From the NCBI GenBank assembly GCA_031275395.1, contig JAISOU010000002.1:1-15139 (forward strand): a DNA stretch of 15,139 bases. The letters run 5' to 3'. The first letter of the stretch is position 1. The number at the start of each line of letters is the position of its first letter. Both the position numbers and the translations under genes were made by a program. The notes beneath the pieces are model-generated. The model was not told the origin of the DNA and made no database searches. It worked only from the letters and a program-made list of their open reading frames with translations. The DNA comes from Helicobacteraceae bacterium (GTDB lineage: Bacteria; Campylobacterota; Campylobacteria; Campylobacterales; SZUA-545). This document shows positions 6,485 through 11,228 of the stretch, one piece after another.

Positions 6485-6714
6485 TCGTTAGCATAGGTTT
6501 CGCCCTCTACTTCTGCGGTATCAGCCGCTAGGCTTGTTTTTATGCCTAGTTTTGCCCTTAGCGCTTGTTCTTGCGCGGTTTCAATCCTATAAAAATCAGG
6601 CTAAGCGTAACTTAAGGCTTCTTGTCGCGTAATTGCCGTAAGAAATAAAGGTTTTTCGCTCGCGTTTGAACTTCTTTCTTTCTGCGTAACCGCTTGCGCC
6701 AACAAGCGGCTTTT
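6481..6714 (-). pseudogene. Broken small gene (probable phage-related remnant) with an in-frame amber
   Basis: The minus strand carries a coding-looking frame from about 6714 to the TAA at 6481-6483, interrupted once by TAG at 6601-6603. Before the stop it reads P-L-F-L-T-A-I-T-R-Q-E-A-L-S-Y-A; after it P-D-F-Y-R-I-E-T-A-Q-E-Q-A-L-R-A-K-L-G-I and then a Glu/Thr-rich end. No start codon with a ribosome binding site is visible, and the upstream part overlaps a hairpin. It lies directly before the tape-measure gene, where tail-assembly chaperone genes normally are, but I do not recognise the family. The rest of 6375-6728 contains only the possible microprotein and the terminator listed separately. 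Confidence 0.35.
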
Positions 6715-6716
6715 TT
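6690..6716 (+). terminator. Rho-independent terminator reading on the plus strand
   Basis: CCGCTTG (6690-6696), loop CGCCAA, CAAGCGG (6703-6709), then C and six T. This is a strong intrinsic terminator for plus-strand transcription. There is no T-tract on the minus side. No confident plus-strand gene lies upstream of it between 5236 and 6690, so its parent transcript is unknown. Confidence 0.7.
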
Positions 6717-6728
6717 ATTTACGCTTTT

Positions 6729-7013
6729 TTATACCTCGTTGCGATGTTCAATAATAGTAATTAACGCTACGGGCATATCGTTAATCGCGTAATCCAAATA
6801 CTCAAAAACTACGCGCCGTTTTCCGACGCGAATTCGCCATTCGTTTTTGAATTCGTAATATAACGGCTTTGGACGCGGCGTTGCGGTCTGCGCAAAACGC
6901 GCTATTGCCTCAATTATCTGCGTTTTGTCGTTGTCGTTCATTTTACTTAACGCCTTCTCTGCGTTTGGCGATAAAATAATGCTATACGGCGGCTGCTTTG
7001 GCAAGTTTTGCAT
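6729..7013 (-). CDS. RelE/ParE-family toxin of a type II toxin-antitoxin pair
   Basis: A 94-residue protein with the RelE/ParE fold pattern: an N-terminal strand (S-I-I-L-S-P-N-A-E-K-A-L, 11-22), a helical hairpin to about 45, then the strand series K-P-L-Y-Y-E-F, E-W-R-I-R-V-G-K-R-R-V-V-F-E-Y (58-72) and A-L-I-T-I-I-E-H-R at the C-terminus. Family members either cleave mRNA on the ribosome (RelE-like) or poison gyrase (ParE-like); the sequence does not decide between them. The ATG (7011-7013) lies inside the 3' end of the antitoxin gene, giving a 32-base overlap, so translation is coupled and the antitoxin is made first. It sits in the accessory patch beside phage remnants, a usual place for such pairs. 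Confidence 0.85.
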   Translation of the reverse strand: MQNLPKQPPYSIILSPNAEKALSKMNDNDKTQIIEAIARFAQTATPRPKPLYYEFKNEWRIRVGKRRVVFEYLDYAINDMPVALITIIEHRNEV

Positions 7014-7272
7014 CGTGCGCCGCTTTTATTTCGTTAAAAGAAATAGCCTTAAATTCGCCGCGTCTGAATGCGTCGCCGATTTCTTTGCTTTGAATCGCCA
7101 GATCGCGATCGCTAACGTCGGTTTCGTTTTCGTCGTTGCTTTCAAGCGATTTTAGATACAGCGCGAACGATTCTTTGATGATCTGGTTCTGCTTCTTGCC
7201 AAGCTTTTGCGCAAGATCGCGAATCCCCTCAAATAGACTGATGTCTAGCGAGAAACTTCTTGTAACGTTCAT
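6982..7272 (-). CDS. Ribbon-helix-helix antitoxin paired with the RelE/ParE-like toxin
   Basis: A 96-residue protein. Residues about 1-45 (V-T-R-S-F-S-L-D-I-S at the start, then L-A-Q-K-L-G-K-K-Q-N-Q-I-I-K-E-S-F) fit a MetJ/Arc-type ribbon-helix-helix DNA-binding domain. The acidic, helical rest (50-96) would wrap the toxin. ATG at 7270-7272 is preceded by a near-perfect AAGGAGG (7280-7286) seven bases away, stronger than for most genes here, consistent with antitoxin in excess. Antitoxins of this type repress their own promoter as a toxin-antitoxin complex, and the A+T-rich region 7287-7320 with a TGT-N7-ACA-like imperfect palindrome (about 7294-7306) is a candidate operator. Confidence 0.85.
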   Translation of the reverse strand: MNVTRSFSLDISLFEGIRDLAQKLGKKQNQIIKESFALYLKSLESNDENETDVSDRDLAIQSKEIGDAFRRGEFKAISFNEIKAAHDAKLAKAAAV

Positions 7273-7354
7273 TATTTCGCCTCCTTTTTATATTGTGATA
7301 ATAACATAATATTTTTTATTGCCAACTAAAGTAAAAACGCAAATCATACAAAAG

Positions 7355-7360
7355 GATAAT
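7355..7360 (+). promoter_or_regulatory. Candidate -10 element of the rpsO leader transcript
   Basis: GATAAT in an A-rich stretch, followed by a leader of roughly 175 bases before rpsO. It is the best -10-like hexamer upstream of the leader hairpin. No matching -35 is seen. Confidence 0.3.
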
Positions 7361-7385
7361 GTATTCTCGTTATTGCCGCGACGGA

Positions 7386-7414
7386 GCGATAGGCTATCCA
7401 TAGCCGTCTATCGC
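7386..7414 (+). promoter_or_regulatory. Leader hairpin of rpsO, candidate S15 autoregulatory site
   Basis: GCGATA (7386-7391) pairs with TATCGC (7409-7414). Directly inside, GGCTA (7392-7396) pairs with TAGCC (7401-7405) around loop TCCA, leaving a three-base bulge GTC (7406-7408). The eleven-pair stem stands just upstream of a ribosome binding site at 7418-7425. In several bacteria S15 represses its own mRNA by binding leader structures, so this is a candidate; the binding itself is inferred. Confidence 0.4.
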
Positions 7415-7429
7415 GCTAGGGAGGCGGAA

Positions 7430-7543
7430 ATGCCGACGCAACGGCAAAAAGGGGTAAAAGCGCGTTTAATCGTCTTGCGAAATCGCGCTTTAAGGCTAGA
7501 TCGGTATCATTCGGCGTTCAAATTACCTATCAGGAGGTCGTAA
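7430..7543 (+). CDS. Small upstream ORF (37 codons) abutting rpsO
   Basis: ATG at 7430 is preceded by AGGGAGG with ideal spacing (five bases, CGGAA). The frame encodes a very basic 37-residue peptide (M-P-T-Q-R-Q-K-G-V-K at the start, many Arg) and ends with TAA at 7541-7543, directly touching the rpsO ATG at 7544 (TAAATG). The rpsO ribosome binding site lies inside its last codons, so ribosomes translating it could control rpsO initiation. The peptide matches nothing I recognise. It may be a regulatory leader peptide, or chance in a leader whose real job is RNA structure. Confidence 0.4.
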   Translation: MPTQRQKGVKARLIVLRNRALRLDRYHSAFKLPIRRS

Positions 7544-7819
7544 ATGGCTTTGGATAAGGCGAAAAAAGCCGAGATTATCGGCAAATTTGGCTCCAAAGAT
7601 ACAGACACAGGCTCGCCATCGATTCAGATCGCGCTTTTAAGCGAGAGGATCAACGCGCTCACCGCTCATTTGCAGCGCAACGTTAAAGATCACAGCTCCA
7701 AGCTTGGTATGCTAAAGCTAGTTGGGCAACGAAGAAGGCTTTTACGTTATCTTAGACAAAAAGATATACGCAAATACGCTTCGGTTATTAAAGAGCTTGG
7801 TCTTAAAGACAAAGCGTAA
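7544..7819 (+). CDS. rpsO: 30S ribosomal protein S15
   Basis: A 91-residue protein with the S15 signature throughout: D-T-G-S-P-S-I-Q-I-A-L-L-S-E-R-I (21-36), L-T-A-H-L, K-D-H-S-S-K-L-G-M-L (48-57), G-Q-R-R-R-L-L-R-Y-L and a C-terminal L-G-L-K. S15 binds the central domain of 16S rRNA early in 30S assembly and contributes to bridges with the 50S subunit. Length is normal (88-91). ATG at 7544 is preceded by AGGAGG six bases upstream. It follows a structured leader and small ORF and is followed at once by a strong intrinsic terminator. Confidence 0.98.
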   Translation: MALDKAKKAEIIGKFGSKDTDTGSPSIQIALLSERINALTAHLQRNVKDHSSKLGMLKLVGQRRRLLRYLRQKDIRKYASVIKELGLKDKA

Positions 7820-7825
7820 AACATA

Positions 7826-7849
7826 GCCCCCCTGTGCGGGGGCCTTTTT
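7826..7849 (+). terminator. Rho-independent terminator of rpsO, overlapping the cmoA initiation region
   Basis: GCCCCC (7826-7831) pairs with GGGGGC (7838-7843) around a six-base loop, followed by a five-T tract that ends one base before the cmoA ATG at 7850. The 3' arm GGGGG is also the only Shine-Dalgarno-like sequence for cmoA. Confidence 0.85.
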
Positions 7850-8557
7850 ATGTCCGCGACAGACGATCGCTTCAAAAATCCCAGAGAAAAACAGTTTGAG
7901 TTTGACGGCGCTACGGCGGCGGTATTTGACGATATGCTTGTTAGAAGCGTGCCAAAATATATCGAAAGCCTCGATCTGTGCGCAGATTTAATTTCGCGTT
8001 GGGTTAGTAACGGCAAGATCGTCGATTTAGGTTGCTCTACCGCAACGCTTCTTATAAAACTTTATAAACGAAACCATAACTTAACTTTGATCGGCGCGGA
8101 TAACTCCGAAGCGATGATCGTAAAAGCCAAAGAAAAGGCGCGGGCGTTTGGCGCCGCGATCGACTTTATAATAGCCGACGCGACGACGCTGGAGTTTAGC
8201 GAGATCGACGCGATCGCCGCGAATTATCTTTTGCAATTTATACGTCCGCTTAAACGCGCCGAGTTTGTTAAAAAAATATGCGGTTGGCTAAAGAGCGGCG
8301 CGATTTTTGTTTTTAGCGAAAAACTCGCGTGCGAGCATAAAAAACTAGACAAGATTTTAATCGATCGCTACGGAGATTTTAAGCGCGATCAGGGCTATTC
8401 CGATTACGAAATCGCGCAGAAACGCGAAGCGCTGGAAAACGTCCTAACGCCCTACAGCGAAAGCGAAAATCGGCAGATGATTCTTAACGCGGGCTTTTCG
8501 TTTGTCGAGTGCGTTTTGCGCTGGAACAACTTCGCTACGTTTATCGCCGTTAAATAA
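7850..8557 (+). CDS. cmoA: Carboxy-S-adenosyl-L-methionine synthase CmoA
   Basis: A 235-residue SAM-dependent enzyme that converts SAM and prephenate into carboxy-SAM. CmoB then uses it to make cmo5U at the wobble position (34) of certain tRNAs. It aligns from memory with E. coli CmoA along its length: R-S-V-P-x-Y near residue 32, the SAM-binding D-L-G-C-S (59-63), A-D-N-S-E-A-M-I (83-90), L-Q-F (128-130), S-E-K (156-158), D-F-K-R-D-Q-G-Y-S (176-184) and Q-K-R-E-A-L-E-N-V (190-198). Arg192 corresponds to E. coli Arg199, which contacts the extra carboxylate of carboxy-SAM. No cmoB is present nearby. ATG at 7850 immediately follows the rpsO terminator T-tract and no later start preserves the family N-terminus, so expression needs readthrough or an internal promoter that I cannot see. 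Confidence 0.93.
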   Translation: MSATDDRFKNPREKQFEFDGATAAVFDDMLVRSVPKYIESLDLCADLISRWVSNGKIVDLGCSTATLLIKLYKRNHNLTLIGADNSEAMIVKAKEKARAFGAAIDFIIADATTLEFSEIDAIAANYLLQFIRPLKRAEFVKKICGWLKSGAIFVFSEKLACEHKKLDKILIDRYGDFKRDQGYSDYEIAQKREALENVLTPYSESENRQMILNAGFSFVECVLRWNNFATFIAVK

Positions 8558-8771
8558 CCAAATAAGCTCCTTGCAAAGCTAACGCGATTGAACGATCGTC
8601 TATACCGACTATTCGCCGCGACGCTCATATTGCCGTCGCCTTTAATGGTAAATTGCGTCGCTACAAGGCGTAATAGAGTTTTTAGATATTGAAACTTAAT
8701 ACCTAAGGCGAATGTTAACCCTTAAGAAACAAATCGAATATGCTCAAGCGTCAAAGCGCCGATTTCGCGAT

Positions 8772-8798
8772 TTGCTTTTAGGTTAAAACGACTACAAT
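8772..8798 (+). promoter_or_regulatory. Candidate trpE promoter
   Basis: TACAAT at 8793-8798 is a good -10; TTGCTT at 8772-8777 is a possible -35 with a 15-base spacer. It predicts a transcript start near 8805 and a leader of about 30 bases. The preceding intergenic stretch (8558-8771) shows no gene, no terminator with a T-tract and no Trp-codon leader peptide, so classic attenuation is not apparent. Confidence 0.5.
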
Positions 8799-8833
8799 TA
8801 GGCACTTTGTCAATCTCTCGTTTAGGAGCGTTT

Positions 8834-10243
8834 TTGATTGCTTTTCGTCGCGTTTTATACGACACGCTAACGCCGATCGCGCTTTACGACAAGTTGTCGC
8901 TTTTTTTTGCGCCCAAGCGCGTTTCGCTCTTTGAAAGCGGGCTAAACGACGAAAACGGCAATTTCAGCATTGTGGCGGTTGGCGCAAGGGAGCGCGTCTG
9001 GCGCGAAAACTCCAAAACCTACTTTTCGGAAAACGGCAAGGTAAGCGTTATCGACGATAATCCGCTCGTATTCCTTAAAAAACGCTTCGCCTCGATCGAC
9101 TCGGCGCAATATAGGAGCGAGGAGGAAAAACTTGGGATCGGCTTTATCGACGGCTTTGTCGGCTTTATAGGCTACGACGCGGTTTCGCTTTTTGAACCGA
9201 CGCTTAAAAAATCTATGGATAGCCTTGCGGATACGACAAACGCGCCCGAACTAGAGCTTGCGCGCCCCGAATATCTATTTATCTATTCGCACAAAAGCCA
9301 GACGCTTACCGCGATCAGCTCGCTGGAAGGAAGCGACGAGGTTTTGCAGGAGGCTTTGAAAGTCGCCAGATCGCCTATGGATCCTCTGCCTTTAATCAGA
9401 GCCGAATCGCTTGGCGCGGGAGCGTTCGACTATCCGAAAGAGGAGTTTATTAAAAAGGTTGAATTGGTCAAAGAGGAGATCAGAAGCGGCGAGATTTTTC
9501 AGATGTTGCTCGCCGATCGCTTCGTTCAGCCCGCAAAGATTGATCCGTTTAGTTTTTATCGAATCCTGCGAAGCAAAAATCCTTCGCCCTATCAGTTTTT
9601 GCTGCCTTACGAGAAGTTTGCGATCGCGGGTAGCTCGCCGGAGTTGTTGGTTAGACTTTCAAAGGGGGAGATTTTGCTTCGCCCGATCGCCGGAACACGC
9701 AAACGAGGAGCCACGATCGCCAAAGACCTCGCGCTAGAAAACGAGTTGCTAAACGACGAAAAGGAGCGCGCGGAGCATATTATGCTAGTCGATCTAGGGC
9801 GCAACGACGTGGGGCGCGCGGCAAAAGCGGGAAGCGTTCGCGTTTCAAATCTTATGCGCGTCGAGCGCTTTAGCCACGTTATGCACATTGTCAGCGACGT
9901 AACGGCGCAAATCGACGAAGGGCGCGATATGTTCGATCTCTTTATGTCGGCTTTCAGCGCGGGGACGATGACGGGCGCGCCCAAAATCCGCGCTATGGAG
10001 CTGATCGCTAAATACGAGGGGAGCAAGCGCGGTTTTTATAGCGGCGCGATCGTCTTATTTGGATTTAGCGGCGATATGAATAGCGCCATTACGATCAGAA
10101 GCGCGCAAATCGAGGAAAAACGCGCTATTTTTCACGCGGGCGGCGGCATTGTAGCCGATAGCAAACCCGAACTGGAATGGCTGGAGATCCAAAATAAAAT
10201 GGCGGCTTTACGAGTAAGCTACGACGAGCTTTTGAATATTTAG
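8834..10243 (+). CDS. trpE: Anthranilate synthase component I
   Basis: A 469-residue chorismate-utilising enzyme that forms anthranilate in the first step of tryptophan synthesis, usually with the TrpG amidotransferase. Residues below count from the TTG start. The N-terminal domain has D-T-L-T-P-I-A-L-Y-D-K-L and S-L-F-E-S-G (31-36), the counterpart of the L-L-E-S element that binds tryptophan for feedback inhibition. The catalytic domain has S-S-P-E-L-L (267-272), R-P-I-A-G-T-R-K-R-G (283-292), E-H-I-M-L-V-D-L-G-R-N-D (314-325), S-H-V-M-H-I-V-S (347-354), G-T-M-T-G-A-P-K-I-R-A-M (377-388) and A-G-G-G-I-V-A-D-S (435-443). TTG at 8834 is chosen: AGGAG ends five bases upstream. An upstream in-frame TTG at 8807 would lie at the predicted transcript start. 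PabB is the main alternative; the N-terminal element and V-M-H-I-V-S favour TrpE. No other trp gene is adjacent. Confidence 0.9.
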   Translation: MIAFRRVLYDTLTPIALYDKLSLFFAPKRVSLFESGLNDENGNFSIVAVGARERVWRENSKTYFSENGKVSVIDDNPLVFLKKRFASIDSAQYRSEEEKLGIGFIDGFVGFIGYDAVSLFEPTLKKSMDSLADTTNAPELELARPEYLFIYSHKSQTLTAISSLEGSDEVLQEALKVARSPMDPLPLIRAESLGAGAFDYPKEEFIKKVELVKEEIRSGEIFQMLLADRFVQPAKIDPFSFYRILRSKNPSPYQFLLPYEKFAIAGSSPELLVRLSKGEILLRPIAGTRKRGATIAKDLALENELLNDEKERAEHIMLVDLGRNDVGRAAKAGSVRVSNLMRVERFSHVMHIVSDVTAQIDEGRDMFDLFMSAFSAGTMTGAPKIRAMELIAKYEGSKRGFYSGAIVLFGFSGDMNSAITIRSAQIEEKRAIFHAGGGIVADSKPELEWLEIQNKMAALRVSYDELLNI

Positions 10244-10302
10244 TAAATCTGGGTCTTGGAGTAAGGTCGCGTCCCTCGCGGGTTCGCGGATTAGATAAAA
10301 CC

Positions 10303-10383
10303 TTAAATTGGATTTTCGCCTTCTTGTTCCAAAAAGCTTTGTTTCTCTGCGGGCGGGTTGTTTGCTTCGGCGATCGTAATCAT
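10303..10383 (-). pseudogene. Relic duplicating a short part of the giant protein gene
   Basis: The minus strand reads M-I-T-I-A-E-A-N-N-P-P-A-E-K-Q-S and on to TAA at 10303-10305. It corresponds to A-I-A-E-A-N-N-Y-E-G-A-Q-G-A-N-N-S-P-A-D-K-Q-S in the giant protein, minus nine residues. At DNA level 10336-10376 matches 11684-11713 and 11741-11751, with a 27-base deletion between two GTTGTTTGC repeats. Its ATG overlaps the stop of the Sel1-repeat gene (ATGA, 10380-10383), so a 26-residue peptide could still be made. Probably the leftover of a second, deleted effector-like gene. Nothing else is recognised between 10244 and 10302. Confidence 0.55.
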
Positions 10384-11228
10384 TTGGACTGGTTAGCGTC
10401 GAGATCGGCTAGAGCTTTTTTGGCTGCTTGATACGCTTCGGAATTGGGTCTGGTTTCATTGATTGTTTTTTCAAACAGCGATCTGGCTTTAATAATGTCT
10501 TGTTTAACGCCTTTGCCCTCAAGATATATAGCGCCCATTCTTGCTGTTGCGCCGTTATACTTTTTACTGGCGATCTCATACCATTCGATCGCTTTAGGAT
10601 AGTCTTTTAATATATCGTCGTAGAGTATACCTAAAGCGTAAGCCGCGCCTTTATCGCCTTTATTATGCGCGATCGTATACCATTCGATCGCTTTAGGATA
10701 GTCCTGAAGTTTTTGTTTATAAAGCAAACCTAAAGAATAAGCGGCGTCAATAAAACCCTTATTGTAGGCGATCGTATACCATTCGATTGCTTTGGGGTAG
10801 TCTTTTATGTAATCGTCATACATTAAGCCTACGGCAAAAGCCGCCCTGTCGTCTTTTAGAGTATGCGCGATCTCATACCATTCGATCGCCTTTGGGTAGT
10901 CTTTTAACTCCCTTTCATATACTAATCCCAAAGAATATGCCGCTCCGCCGTCTTTATAGTTACTCTGCTCATACGCCTTATTAAACCATTCGATCGCCTT
11001 AGGATAGTCTTTTAGCGTTCTGCGATAGAATAGCGCCAGATCAAACGCCGCGTCTGTGTTATTATTTTCTACAGCCTGATCGTAAAGCCACGTAGCGCGG
11101 GTATTCGATTTTAACCGACTGTCGTATTCTCCGTAGATATGCAGATATTTAGGACTAGCCGATAGCGCGACGGAGCATAGGCTAAAGATTAAGGCTGCTA
11201 TCCTGATTGCGATCCCGATCCCGCTCAT
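10380..11228 (-). CDS. Secreted Sel1-like repeat protein coupled to the giant protein; candidate immunity protein
   Basis: A 282-residue protein. A hydrophobic N-terminus (A-L-I-F-S-L-C-S-V-A-L-S) looks like a signal peptide cleaved near residues 22-24; the cysteine does not fit a good lipobox. The body is five or six Sel1/TPR-like units, each starting D-Y-P-K-A-I-E-W and including G-A-A-Y-S-L-G-L-L-Y, 33 residues apart (one spacing of 36), then a canonical Sel1 end (Y-L-E-G-K-G-V-K-Q). Such repeats bind proteins. Unlike the gene at base 1, it has no paired cysteines in the repeats. Its ATG overlaps the stop of the giant-protein gene (ATGA, 11225-11228), so the two are co-translated. Some type VI secretion immunity proteins are Sel1-repeat proteins, which together with coupling and periplasmic targeting makes an immunity role attractive; this is inference. 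Confidence 0.8.
   Translation of the reverse strand: MSGIGIAIRIAALIFSLCSVALSASPKYLHIYGEYDSRLKSNTRATWLYDQAVENNNTDAAFDLALFYRRTLKDYPKAIEWFNKAYEQSNYKDGGAAYSLGLVYERELKDYPKAIEWYEIAHTLKDDRAAFAVGLMYDDYIKDYPKAIEWYTIAYNKGFIDAAYSLGLLYKQKLQDYPKAIEWYTIAHNKGDKGAAYALGILYDDILKDYPKAIEWYEIASKKYNGATARMGAIYLEGKGVKQDIIKARSLFEKTINETRPNSEAYQAAKKALADLDANQSK
10581..11014. repeat. Tandem 99-bp (once 108-bp) repeats inside the Sel1-repeat gene
   Basis: The segment CCATTCGATCGCTTTAGGAT and close variants start at 10581, 10680, 10779, 10878 and 10986, giving periods of 99, 99, 99 and 108 bases. These code for the D-Y-P-K-A-I-E-W units. The DNA conservation suggests recent expansion or gene conversion. Confidence 0.85.

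Noticed and set aside
8558-8771. Coding-like minus-strand stretch (T-Q-F-T-I-K-G-D-G-N-M-S-V) upstream of trpE
   Set aside because: It runs antisense into the end of cmoA, has no ribosome binding site and no recognisable family.
8558-8833. Tryptophan attenuator before trpE
   Set aside because: No leader peptide with tandem Trp codons and no terminator hairpin with a T-tract were found.
8807-8833. Upstream TTG at 8807 as the trpE start
   Set aside because: It falls about at the predicted transcription start and has no ribosome binding site, whereas TTG at 8834 has AGGAG at ideal spacing.
10581-11014. CRISPR-like regular repeats
   Set aside because: The 99-bp periodicity encodes repeated protein units in frame; there are no short repeats separated by unique spacers.
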